A stretch of DNA of 52,553 bases from CAZHAX01 sp964530325. GTDB taxonomy: Bacteria > Chloroflexota > Anaerolineae > B4-G1. The stretch is from contig CAZHAX010000020.1 in assembly GCA_964530325.1 (NCBI GenBank), positions 1-52,553 on the forward strand, written 5' to 3'. Both the position numbers and the translations under genes were made by a program. Of this stretch, positions 41,830 through 50,663 are shown in pieces; position 1 is the first letter of the stretch, and every line of letters begins with the position of its first letter. The notes beneath the pieces are model-generated. The model was not told the DNA's origin. It worked only from the letters and a program-made list of their open reading frames with translations, and ran no database searches.

Positions 41830-44007
41830 TCAGGGGGCTTTGGGGTAGCTGCGCATGACCAGGGGAAGTGAGGCGTGGGCTGCCGGTACCAGCCCCAGGT
41901 AGTCATACGTCTGCGTGTAGGTCTCGCCCGGCGTGGGCCAGGTGAACGAGAGCACCCGCATGTGATCCTCGCTCAGTGCCATCAGATGGTAGGTCCATCC
42001 GGCAATGATCGTTGTCGTGAGCTCCCAGCTGCTGGCGGCGGTTGCGCTCTCCACCAGCTGGCCCGGAGGACCGGTGAAGTAGAGCCTCACCTCCGTCAGG
42101 GTGATCTCTCCGGTCGAGCTGATGGGCAGGTCCCACGAGTCGTTCCGGCTCTCGTCCGCGAAGAAGGCGCCGATGTCAAAGCTGAGCGAGGCGCTCAAAT
42201 CGATTGTCGTGCCCGCCTGCGGTGTGGCGGGCCAGTCGCCGCGGTTGCCCAGGAGGTCAAGCGCGCGGCAGCGGAAGTCGTAGGTGTGGTCGTGGACTCC
42301 GCATCGCACAGACGATGTGACCTCCACCTGGTCCTGCCACAGTGTCCATTGCCCGTTCTCGCTGTCGCGGACCTGTACCTCGTAGAGCCACACGCCGATC
42401 CCGCTGTCGTATCCATCCCATTCGACGGTGAAGGTGTCCGTGTAGGTCGTCGCGGGCAGAGTGTGGACGGTACAGGTAGGGGGCTCGTTTGGGTTCTCAG
42501 ACTCGATGACGATCAGCGGGTCGCCGCCGATGAAGTAGTAGCGGTCGTCGCAGACTGCGGGCTCATCCATGCACTCGTAGGCGGTGGCTGGCGCCAAGGA
42601 GAGCGCGTATTCCCCCCCGATCGCTTCGAGTGTCTGTGTGACGCCCAACCTGCTGACGAGGGTGGCAGTCGGCACGACTGCGGTCATGGTGTAGACGCTC
42701 GGCTCCGGGCTTAGCGTATAGATGACCGTGGCCTTGCCGCGAGGGGTGCCCCAGAGGCTGATGGCAACGTTCGTCCCGCTCACTTCCCTCGTGGCGTACG
42801 TGGGGGAGGCCAGGTACGTTCTGGCCACCTGGTAGGCAGTATACGATGGCCGGAGAGTGCGGTTGTCTCGTATCAGGCCGAAGTACTCTCCCATACCGGC
42901 GTACTCGTCGTGAGTGCGGAAGTAGAGATACCGCTCCACGCCTGCCGCCTGGGCATTGGCGTACGACTCGATGACGTAGGCGGCTGCCTCGTCGACCGTG
43001 GCCGCCCACTGGTACTTCTCCTGCCTGTAGGGCACTCCTGGATCACCATATACGGGTACTCCCGTCTCGGTCAGCCAGACCGGATGGTCGCCCATGCCGT
43101 AGGCGGTCATGTTGCCGTGGATCACATTGATGATGTCGTAGGGGTTCTCCGAGCCGCTGTAGAGATGTACGGACATCACGTCGAAGAAGTAGTTGTTGGC
43201 GGGGGCCTGCGGGTCGCTCGCCAGCTCCTCCAGGATCCATACGTGGTAGGCCTGGTCGGCCCAGAACTGGACGCCGGCGAAGAGGACCGTGCAGTCCGGG
43301 CAGGCCGCCTTGGTGGCCTGGTAGCCGACTTTGAGCAAGCGGGCGTACTCTTCGACCGAGCCGCTCCAGTAGTAGTTCCAGAGGTCCACCTCGTTCCACA
43401 TCTCCCAGTTCTTGACCCTGTCGCCATACTCTGAGACGACCGCGTGCACGAACTGGCCCCAGTAGTTGCGGCTATCGTACCAGGGGTAGTAGAGGCCTGA
43501 CGGTGGAGAGGACAGAGCGCTGGGCGCGCGGGCGGCGGCTTCGGGATCGTAGCCTGGGACCGGTGCGTACCAGCCCGGAGGCCGGTCCTCGAGAGTCGGG
43601 CCGTCCACTGCGCGGATGCCCCTTGCCGAGGCCCAGCCCGGCGTTCCGTAGAGGATGCCGATCATCTCCAGGCCGGCGCCGCGGAGATCGTTGACGAGGG
43701 CGTCATATCCCTCGAGCACGGAGCTGCTCCACTGGCCGGGTCCCGACGGCTGGAACACCCACCAGTTGAAGGTGAAACGGTCCCAGCGTGCACCGGCGTC
43801 GTAGGCCATGGGGAGGTACGGGCGTCCGTTGCCGTAGTAGGTGAAGCACGCACCGGCATAGTCGTCGGTGTCTGTTACTGGAGGAAGAGCCGCTGCTCTT
43901 GCCGGACCCGCCGCTGCGGGCACGGCCCACGCTAAGAGGAGCGCCGTAGCCGTCGGCGCCCCCAGAGTCAGCAATGCAACGACCGTGCGTCTTGCGCGCT
44001 CGCCCAA
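41830..44007 (-). CDS. Secreted clan GH-A-like glycoside hydrolase with the LPLVMRSY tail
   Basis: 725 residues from TTG 44007 (GGAGGG four bases away). Signal peptide VVALLTLGAPTATALLLAWA with cleavage near ARA. TIM-barrel domain with RFTFNWWVFQP, WEMWNEVDLW (acid/base Glu about residue 206) and VWLTETGVPVY (nucleophile Glu about 315), as in GH5/GH39-type enzymes. After residue 400 come beta-sandwich modules, including an Ig/FN3-like one (TFTVEWDGYDSGIGVWLYEVQVRD) and DLSASLSFDIGAFFAD. The C-terminus HASLPLVMRSYPKAP carries the tail of the 8-16 kb island proteins plus four extra residues. Polysaccharide substrate unknown. Confidence 0.85.
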   Translation of the reverse strand: MGERARRTVVALLTLGAPTATALLLAWAVPAAAGPARAAALPPVTDTDDYAGACFTYYGNGRPYLPMAYDAGARWDRFTFNWWVFQPSGPGQWSSSVLEGYDALVNDLRGAGLEMIGILYGTPGWASARGIRAVDGPTLEDRPPGWYAPVPGYDPEAAARAPSALSSPPSGLYYPWYDSRNYWGQFVHAVVSEYGDRVKNWEMWNEVDLWNYYWSGSVEEYARLLKVGYQATKAACPDCTVLFAGVQFWADQAYHVWILEELASDPQAPANNYFFDVMSVHLYSGSENPYDIINVIHGNMTAYGMGDHPVWLTETGVPVYGDPGVPYRQEKYQWAATVDEAAAYVIESYANAQAAGVERYLYFRTHDEYAGMGEYFGLIRDNRTLRPSYTAYQVARTYLASPTYATREVSGTNVAISLWGTPRGKATVIYTLSPEPSVYTMTAVVPTATLVSRLGVTQTLEAIGGEYALSLAPATAYECMDEPAVCDDRYYFIGGDPLIVIESENPNEPPTCTVHTLPATTYTDTFTVEWDGYDSGIGVWLYEVQVRDSENGQWTLWQDQVEVTSSVRCGVHDHTYDFRCRALDLLGNRGDWPATPQAGTTIDLSASLSFDIGAFFADESRNDSWDLPISSTGEITLTEVRLYFTGPPGQLVESATAASSWELTTTIIAGWTYHLMALSEDHMRVLSFTWPTPGETYTQTYDYLGLVPAAHASLPLVMRSYPKAP

Positions 44008-44072
44008 GCCGCCCTCCCAACGGCAAGTATAGGCGGGAACGGGCGTTGTGTCAATGAGACGACGGGGCCATC

Positions 44073-44100
44073 TTGTACTCTCTCTCGCGTGCGCTATAAT
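44073..44100 (+). promoter_or_regulatory. Promoter of the MFS gene
   Basis: TTGTAC (44073-44078), 16 bases, TATAAT (44095-44100), 36 bases before ATG 44137. Also argues against the in-frame start at 44089. Confidence 0.65.
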
Positions 44101-44136
44101 GGCACGGGTGCACCATCAGGGAGGACCGATCCCCAA

Positions 44137-45381
44137 ATGAAATCCGATCAAGACGAAGGCCGAGCGAAACGAGGACTGCGCGCGCTGCCCCGCAACGTGT
44201 GGGCGGTGAGCATCACCAGTTTCCTCACGGACATCTCCAGCGAGATGGTCATCAACGTCGTGCCCCTGTTCCTCTCCAATGTCCTGGGAGTGAAGACGAC
44301 GATCATAGGCCTGATCGAGGGCGTGGCGGAGACCACGGCGGGCCTGCTCAAGATCTTCTCCGGCTGGCTCTCCGACCGGCTGCGGGCCCGCAAGTGGCTG
44401 GCCGTGGCCGGCTATGCGATCTCGACCCTGGCCAAGCCCTTCTTCTACGTGGCCCGGTCATCGGCTGCGGTCGCCGGCGTGCGCTGGGCGGACCGGGTGG
44501 GTAAGGGTGTGCGCACTGCGCCGCGCGACGCGCTCGTGGCGGACACGATAGACGATAAGCACCGCGGGCTCGCCTTCGGCTTCCACCGGGCAGCCGACAC
44601 CGCCGGCGCCGTCGTCGGCCTGGCGGTGGCGCTGGGGGTCGTCTGGGCGGCCCAGGGCGGGGCGGGCGAGCTGGGCAGGGATACGTTCCAGCGGGTTGTG
44701 CTCATCAGCCTGATCCCGGCTGCGCTGGCGGTGCTGTCGCTGGCCCTCGGTGCCCGCGACGTGCCGGTGACCTCGCAGCGTGCCGCTCCCAGGTTCGCTC
44801 TGCGCGGCCTGGGCAGGCGCTTCTCCATTCTGCTGCTCATCGTCGGCCTGTTCGAACTGGGTAACTCGTCCGACGCCTTCGTCGCCCTCAGGGCTCAGGA
44901 GCGCGGGCTTAGCGTTGTGGGTCTGCTCGCAGCCCTGGTCGTCTTCAACCTCGTCTACGCGCTCGTCAGCACGCCAGCCGGGTCGCTGTCTGACCGCATC
45001 GGCCGCCGGTCCGTGGTCGTTGCCGGATGGCTGCTCTATGCTGCGGTCTACCTGGGCTTTGCCCTGGCCGGCGATGGCGCCCAGGTGTTCCTGATCTACC
45101 CTGTGTACGGTATCTACTACGGGCTCACCTATGGCACCGTCAAGGCCATGGTGGCGGACGTGGTGCCCGAGGAGCTGCGGGGGACGGCCTACGGTACCTA
45201 CAACGCCGTCCTGGGCATTCTCGATCTGCCCGCATCGCTCATCGCCGGCTGGCTGTGGCAGGGCTTCGGTGGCTTCCAGGGCCTCGGCCCCGCGGCGCCA
45301 TTCTTCTTCGGCGCCGCGCTGGCCCTCGTGGCGGCGGTTCTTCTGGCCACGGCCATGCCACGCGACGCCAGAGAGGACTAG
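44137..45381 (+). CDS. Major facilitator superfamily transporter
   Basis: About 414 residues from ATG 44137 with GGGAGG 12 bases upstream. About 12 membrane helices. N-terminal NVWAVSITSFLTDISSEMVINVVPLFLSNVLG is a hallmark of a DxSSEM subgroup of MFS exporters; loop 2-3 motif GWLSDRLRARKWLAVAGY and the matching GSLSDRIGRRSVVVAGW in the second half confirm the fold. The substrate is unknown; a drug or metabolite exporter is likely. First gene of a plus-strand run MFS-AKR-GT-GT. Confidence 0.92.
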   Translation: MKSDQDEGRAKRGLRALPRNVWAVSITSFLTDISSEMVINVVPLFLSNVLGVKTTIIGLIEGVAETTAGLLKIFSGWLSDRLRARKWLAVAGYAISTLAKPFFYVARSSAAVAGVRWADRVGKGVRTAPRDALVADTIDDKHRGLAFGFHRAADTAGAVVGLAVALGVVWAAQGGAGELGRDTFQRVVLISLIPAALAVLSLALGARDVPVTSQRAAPRFALRGLGRRFSILLLIVGLFELGNSSDAFVALRAQERGLSVVGLLAALVVFNLVYALVSTPAGSLSDRIGRRSVVVAGWLLYAAVYLGFALAGDGAQVFLIYPVYGIYYGLTYGTVKAMVADVVPEELRGTAYGTYNAVLGILDLPASLIAGWLWQGFGGFQGLGPAAPFFFGAALALVAAVLLATAMPRDARED

Positions 45382-45422
45382 CTTGATCAGAACCGGGCTC
45401 CGTTTTCGAGAGAATCCGACCG

Positions 45423-46424
45423 ATGGACTATAGACTGCTGGGCCGCACCGGAGTGAGGGTCTCCAGCCTGTGCATGGGCACCATGTCCTTTGGCGGCGAT
45501 GCCGACGGGAAGACGGCGGCGGCTATGTACAGGCGGTGTCGCGACGTTGGCATCAACTTCTTCGATACGGCTAACGTCTACAGTGGCGGTCGTTCGGAGG
45601 AGATCCTGGGCAAGCTGATCGCCGGTCACAGGGACGAGCTCGTCATCGCCACGAAGGTGGGCTTCCCGGTTGGCGGGGACGTGAACTCCGGAGGGCTATC
45701 GCGCCGCCACGTTATGTGGTCGGTAGAAGAGAGCCTGAAGAGGCTGCGGACCGACCGTGTGGACCTGCTGTTCCTGCACACGTATGATCCAGCCGTGCCG
45801 ATCGAGGAGCCGCTGCGCGCGCTTGACGATCTCGTGCGCCAGGGCAAGGTCCTTTACCCGGGCGTCAGCAACTGGTCTGCCTGGCAGGCTGCCAAGGCGC
45901 TGGGTATTGCGGCCCGCCACAATCTGGCGAGGCTTGAGTGCCTGCAGCCGATGTACAATCTGGCGAAGCGCCAGGCGGAAGTGGAGATCCTGCCGCTCGC
46001 TCGCGAGGAGCAGATCGGTGTCATATCGTACAGCCCGCTGGCCGGAGGCCTTCTCTCCGGCAAGTACGGCGTGGACCGCAGGCCGAAGAAGGGCAGGCTC
46101 GTGGAGAGCGAGCTGTACGCCAGCCGATACGGCGATTCCGTCTACTTCGAGGTGGCGGAGCGCTTTGCAGCCCACGCCAAGGAGCGGGGCCATCATCCGG
46201 CTTCGCTGGCGGTGGCCTGGGTCAGGTCCCATCCGGCCATCACCGCTCCGATCATTGGAGCCCGCAACCTGGAGCAGCTGGAGCCCTCGCTTGGGGCGCT
46301 CGACATCGACATGTCTCCCGAATGGCGTGCGGAGATCTCGGCACTCTCGATCGAGCCCCCGCCCGCCAACGACCGGACTGAGGAGAAGAACGGCGTATCC
46401 TTCAGGGGTGCGCTCTCCAGGTGA
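45423..46424 (+). CDS. Aldo/keto reductase
   Basis: 333-residue NADP(H)-dependent oxidoreductase with a TIM barrel: MDYRLLGRTGVRVSSLCMGT, catalytic Asp and Tyr in FFDTANVYSGGRSEE, Lys in VIATKVGFP and His in DLLFLHTYDP, then the cofactor-binding VISYSPLAGGLLSGKY and PIIGARNLEQLE. Similar to the YajO/YghZ-like bacterial group; physiological substrate unknown. 41 bp after the MFS gene, 13 bp before the first GT39-like gene. Confidence 0.95.
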   Translation: MDYRLLGRTGVRVSSLCMGTMSFGGDADGKTAAAMYRRCRDVGINFFDTANVYSGGRSEEILGKLIAGHRDELVIATKVGFPVGGDVNSGGLSRRHVMWSVEESLKRLRTDRVDLLFLHTYDPAVPIEEPLRALDDLVRQGKVLYPGVSNWSAWQAAKALGIAARHNLARLECLQPMYNLAKRQAEVEILPLAREEQIGVISYSPLAGGLLSGKYGVDRRPKKGRLVESELYASRYGDSVYFEVAERFAAHAKERGHHPASLAVAWVRSHPAITAPIIGARNLEQLEPSLGALDIDMSPEWRAEISALSIEPPPANDRTEEKNGVSFRGALSR

Positions 46425-46437
46425 TCGGCCGAGACGT

Positions 46438-48573
46438 ATGCACGGGTCACAGAGCCGAGAAGAGGCCTTGAGCTACGCGTGCTCCCCCAGCGCCGGGCCT
46501 GGTTTGCACATCTCGCCCCTCTGGGAGCGGGCGCTGCTGGCAGTGGTCCTGGTTGCCGCTCTCACCCTGCGCCTCTACGACCTGGGCGGCGTGCCGCCGG
46601 GCCTGACGCATGACGAGGCCTCTAATGGTCACGACGCCGCTGCGGTGCTGAGGGGCGTGTGTCCAATCTACTTCACCGTGGGTTACGGCCATGAGCCGCT
46701 GTACCCATACTCGGCTGCGGCTGTGATGGCCGTGCTTGGCCCCACCGATGTTGCGCTCAGGCTAACGACGGTGTGCTGGGGCATGGCGACCCTGCTTCTA
46801 ACCTACGCGTTTGCGCGCAGGCTGTTCGGGCCGCTGGAGGGGCTGCTGGCGGCTGCATGCATGGCGGTCTCGTTCTGGTGCGTCATGACCAGCCGGATTG
46901 GCCTGCGGGCGGTTACCCTGGCGGCGGTCTTCACCGCATCAGCCATATGCTTCTGGAAGGCCTTGCCCGCCGGATCCCATCCCGTGGCGGGCCGCCCGCG
47001 GCGGCCCTGGATCTCGCTGCTGTGCTGCGGTGTCCTACTCGGCGCAACCATCTACACGTACATGGCGAGCCGGGTCGTCTGGTCAGTGTACCTTCTGTTC
47101 CTCTTGTACCTGCTCATGCTCAGACTCGCGAAGGCTCCGGCATCAGGCTTCAGACGCGAGTGGGTGGCAGTAGGCGTGGTCCTTGTCTCGGCAGCCCTGG
47201 TGGCTGCTCCACTCGTGCGATACCTGATTGCGCATCCGGAGGCCGAGCAGCGCATCGGCCTGCTTGCCGAACCGCTTCGCCAGGCCCTGCAGGGAGATCT
47301 CGGTCCTCTGTGGTCGAACGTGCGTCGCTCGCTGCCGATGTTCACCTTCGAAGGCGACCCGTTGTGGCTGTACAACATCCCGGGCCGACCCTTACTTGGC
47401 GCGGGCATCGGGGCGCTTTTCTACGGAGGTCTGCTGGTCTGCCTGTGGCGCTGGCGTGATCCACGATACGCCTTTGTCCTGCTGTGGCTGGTGGTCGGCG
47501 TTGCGCCGGCGCTGGCAAGCGGCCCGGATGCCACGACGCTGCGGTCGATCGCGGCTCAGCCGGCCGTCTTTGTCGCGGCAGCCGTGGCGGGCGCCACCGT
47601 GGTCCGGTTCTTCAGGCACACGAGCGGCCGGCCGGGCGGGGCGCTTGCTGTGGCTGCCCTGGGCCTCATGGTCGCAGCAGCGGGCGCCCGCACGGCAATC
47701 GACTACTTCACCACATGGGGCGAGCATAGGGATGTCCGCGTGGCTTACCACCACACCCTCGTCGAACAGGCGCGCTACCTCGACGCTGCGCCCGAGAGCG
47801 ACCCCGTGGCCTTCTCATCGATCTACCCTGGTCGCTTCCACGATCCCTACACTGTCGAGATCGCGTTGCGCAGGGATGATCTGGTCCAGAGCTGGTTCGA
47901 TGGAAGGCACGCTCTCGTATTCCCTGCCGCGGGCGAGGTGCGCGTGATTGTGCCCTCGATTGCCCCGATCAACGAGGAGCTGCAGCCACTCTTTGCTGAG
48001 TACGCCGTGCTCATCCGCAGCCAGGAGTTCCGGCCAGACGACCTGGTCTGCAGGTTCGACGTCTACCGCTTTGCCGCAAGTGATGCGCTCTCCGCGCTGT
48101 TGGGTGCTCTCACCGACGAAGCCCTTCCGTGTGTGTCTGACGCTGACGAGGCTGACGCTGAATGCGTAGAACTCGACTACCCGGTAGACTTCGGTGGAGT
48201 GCTCGAACTGCTCTCCTACAGCCTGCGCGTGCCCAGCGCGAATCCTGGCGGCGAAGTCGAAGTGCTCACCGTTTGGCGTGTACAGCGGCAGGTCGATCCA
48301 GAAGTGGTTGTCTTCGTGCATCTGCTCGGCCCGAATGGCATGCCCATTGCGCAGTGCGACCGGCTTGATGCTCCCTCGTGGAGCTGGATGGAAGGAGATG
48401 CCTTCGCTCAACTCTCTCGGTTCGCGGTGCCCGCGGACACCCCGGCGGGCCTGTACGCGCTCGAGGCCGGCACCTATACGCGGGAGGACCTGTCTCGCTT
48501 GCCTATCGTCGTCGCCGGCGCACTTGCTGGCGACAGTGTCTTGCTACAGCCGGTTGAGGTGCGGGTCGAATGA
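46438..48573 (+). CDS. GT39/PMT-like membrane glycosyltransferase, copy 1
   Basis: 711 residues from ATG 46438. After a first membrane helix the lumenal motif GLTHDEASNGHDA supplies the catalytic acidic pair of GT-C (ArnT/PMT-type) enzymes, followed by VGYGHEPLYPY and about ten membrane helices to residue 450, with WLYNIPGRPLLG in a loop. The last 250 residues form a soluble beta-rich domain (VELDYPVDFGGVLELLSYSL...GGEVEVLTVWRV) on the outer face. Likely uses a polyprenyl-phosphate sugar; acceptor unknown. Its TGA overlaps the next start (ATGA). Confidence 0.85.
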   Translation: MHGSQSREEALSYACSPSAGPGLHISPLWERALLAVVLVAALTLRLYDLGGVPPGLTHDEASNGHDAAAVLRGVCPIYFTVGYGHEPLYPYSAAAVMAVLGPTDVALRLTTVCWGMATLLLTYAFARRLFGPLEGLLAAACMAVSFWCVMTSRIGLRAVTLAAVFTASAICFWKALPAGSHPVAGRPRRPWISLLCCGVLLGATIYTYMASRVVWSVYLLFLLYLLMLRLAKAPASGFRREWVAVGVVLVSAALVAAPLVRYLIAHPEAEQRIGLLAEPLRQALQGDLGPLWSNVRRSLPMFTFEGDPLWLYNIPGRPLLGAGIGALFYGGLLVCLWRWRDPRYAFVLLWLVVGVAPALASGPDATTLRSIAAQPAVFVAAAVAGATVVRFFRHTSGRPGGALAVAALGLMVAAAGARTAIDYFTTWGEHRDVRVAYHHTLVEQARYLDAAPESDPVAFSSIYPGRFHDPYTVEIALRRDDLVQSWFDGRHALVFPAAGEVRVIVPSIAPINEELQPLFAEYAVLIRSQEFRPDDLVCRFDVYRFAASDALSALLGALTDEALPCVSDADEADAECVELDYPVDFGGVLELLSYSLRVPSANPGGEVEVLTVWRVQRQVDPEVVVFVHLLGPNGMPIAQCDRLDAPSWSWMEGDAFAQLSRFAVPADTPAGLYALEAGTYTREDLSRLPIVVAGALAGDSVLLQPVEVRVE

Positions 48574-50660
48574 CGACGGCTCCCGTCCGCTCCCTGCGCA
48601 AGCCCCTCTGCGGGAGGGAACTTGTGCTTCTTGTGGTGCTGATCCTGGCAGCCTGGGCAGCGCGTCTTTGCTGTCTGGCGAGCGTTCCCCCGGGCTGGCG
48701 AAACGACGAACTGATCAACATGCTGGCTCTGTCCGGCGAGGTGATGGAGGGGCGATTCCCTCTCTATTTCACCGGTGCCTCCGGTCACGAGCCGCTCTAT
48801 CACTACCTACATGCCGGCCTGATGGCAGTAGCGGGAGTCAACCTGCTGAGCGGCCATCTTCTGTCCATCGCGCTTGGCACCCTCAACGTTGTTCTGACGT
48901 ACGTGGTCGCGCGCCGCCTCCTTGGCCGCAGGGCAGCCGTCGTATCCTCGTTCATGCTGGCTGCCTCCTTTTGGTCGCTCATGTACAGCAGGCTAGCTAT
49001 CCGCCACATCATCGTGCCGCCGCTGGCTCTGGCGACGGTCTACTGGACTTGGCGGCTTGCCTGGAGCCGACCGGCCGGACAGCAGGCGCGTGGCAGCAGA
49101 TGGCAGGACTGGGCCGCCTGGCTGGGTGTGGGTCTGCTGACTGCAGCGCTCTGGTACTCCTACCCTGCCGGTCGGCTGATGCCCGCTTTCACAGCTGCAT
49201 TCATTGCCTATCTGGCCCTTGTGCATCGGAGAAGAGTGGCCGGTCGCTGGCGTGGTGCCGTCGTGGCACTGTTGGCACTGATAGTCGTCGTGCTGCCTTT
49301 GCAGATCGCCATTGCCGAAGGCCGGAGCGAAGCCGCCCGGCTGGGTATCGGCGCCGACGCCCGGCTGAGCGAGTTGGCAGCTCCCTTGCGTGAGCTTCAG
49401 GAAGGGAACCCGCTACCGCTCCTGGAGAACACGCTGGGCACGCTGGCCATGTTCTATCCGCAGGGCGATCCTGAGTGGCTGTACAACATCGCCGGACGCC
49501 CGCTCTTTGGCCTTCTGGGGGGCGTGCTGTTCTGGTCTGGCGTCGTCGTGTGTCTTGTGCGTTGGCGGCAGGCGCGCAACTTCCTGCTCTTGGTCTGGCT
49601 TGGAGTCGGACTGGTGCCGACCTTCGTCAGCATTCCCCCTGGCAGTCTGAGCCACACGATACTGGCCCAGCCTGTCGTATACATCTTGTTCTCCGTCGGC
49701 CTCCTGAAGGCGGGCCGGCTGCTGGGGTGGGTGCTGTCAAGATTCGCCGCGGCTGCGTCGCGAGGCCTGCCCGGCGCCGTCACCATGCTGGTGGTGGCCG
49801 CTGCAGTGGGGGCGGTTGCTTGGCGCGATCTGCATGACTACTTCGATGTGTGGCCGGAGCGGGGCATGGTCCGCCTCCAGTACCATGCCGACTACAGGGA
49901 GCTTGGGCGCTACCTGGATGGTCAGAGCGAGTACACCGATGTCGCCGTCGCCACCGGGCTGCAGGATCCGTGGGGCGGGTTGGCTCTGGGCCTGGACATG
50001 CGGCGGGAGGATGTGGCGGTTCGGCTCTTCAGCCCGGAGCGGGCGCTGGTCTGGGTGGGCGATTCCTCAGCAAGGGTGGTGATCACGGGATGGCCGGAGC
50101 CGGGGGCGTTCGTTGCCGACTATCTGGCTGAACAGTCTCTGGTTGCTAGGCCCGGGCGGTGGATCGAGGTCTACGAGCTGTGCAGCGAGCCGGACATGCC
50201 CGCCGACCCGCTGGCCAGCTTCGCCAACCACCTGGTCCTGCTCGGTGCGGAATGGGTTGAGGGCGGTGTCCCGCTGCCTGGCGCCGCCGGAACGCTTCGC
50301 ACGACGTGGCTCGCCGATTCGTATGTCGACTATCCGATCAGCCCGATAGTGGCCTACCCGCCGCCGCCCGGCGTCTACTTCGGGCCGCGGCTGGCGGTCT
50401 TTGCTCACTTGATTGCCCAGGACGGCACGCTGGCTGACGGTGATGATGGTCTGTGGGTCGATCCTACGACGCTGCGGCCGGGAGACCGGTTTGTACAGTT
50501 CCACGAGTTCAGCCTTGATGGTGATCCCCCTGACGGCTGCTACAGGGTCGAGATGGGCTTGTACGATCCACACACGGGGGAGCGGTGGCACGTGCTGGAT
50601 GCCGTAGGCGAGCCCGCTGGCGATCGGGTGTCGCTGGAGGTTGGCTGCGCCGGGGATTAG
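48570..50660 (+). CDS. GT39/PMT-like membrane glycosyltransferase, copy 2
   Basis: 696-residue tandem paralogue, ATG 48570 overlapping the previous stop by four bases. Same layout: first helix LVLLVVLILAAWAARLCCLA, acidic motif PPGWRNDELINMLALSGEV, then SGHEPLYHYLHA, about ten helices, and the loop GDPEWLYNIAGRPLFG. The soluble C-terminal domain differs (FANHLVLLGAEWVEGG...GVYFGPRLAVFAHLI). Substrate unknown. Converges on the DUF2079 gene with a 3 bp gap. Confidence 0.85.
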   Translation: MTTAPVRSLRKPLCGRELVLLVVLILAAWAARLCCLASVPPGWRNDELINMLALSGEVMEGRFPLYFTGASGHEPLYHYLHAGLMAVAGVNLLSGHLLSIALGTLNVVLTYVVARRLLGRRAAVVSSFMLAASFWSLMYSRLAIRHIIVPPLALATVYWTWRLAWSRPAGQQARGSRWQDWAAWLGVGLLTAALWYSYPAGRLMPAFTAAFIAYLALVHRRRVAGRWRGAVVALLALIVVVLPLQIAIAEGRSEAARLGIGADARLSELAAPLRELQEGNPLPLLENTLGTLAMFYPQGDPEWLYNIAGRPLFGLLGGVLFWSGVVVCLVRWRQARNFLLLVWLGVGLVPTFVSIPPGSLSHTILAQPVVYILFSVGLLKAGRLLGWVLSRFAAAASRGLPGAVTMLVVAAAVGAVAWRDLHDYFDVWPERGMVRLQYHADYRELGRYLDGQSEYTDVAVATGLQDPWGGLALGLDMRREDVAVRLFSPERALVWVGDSSARVVITGWPEPGAFVADYLAEQSLVARPGRWIEVYELCSEPDMPADPLASFANHLVLLGAEWVEGGVPLPGAAGTLRTTWLADSYVDYPISPIVAYPPPPGVYFGPRLAVFAHLIAQDGTLADGDDGLWVDPTTLRPGDRFVQFHEFSLDGDPPDGCYRVEMGLYDPHTGERWHVLDAVGEPAGDRVSLEVGCAGD

Positions 50661-50663
50661 CCC

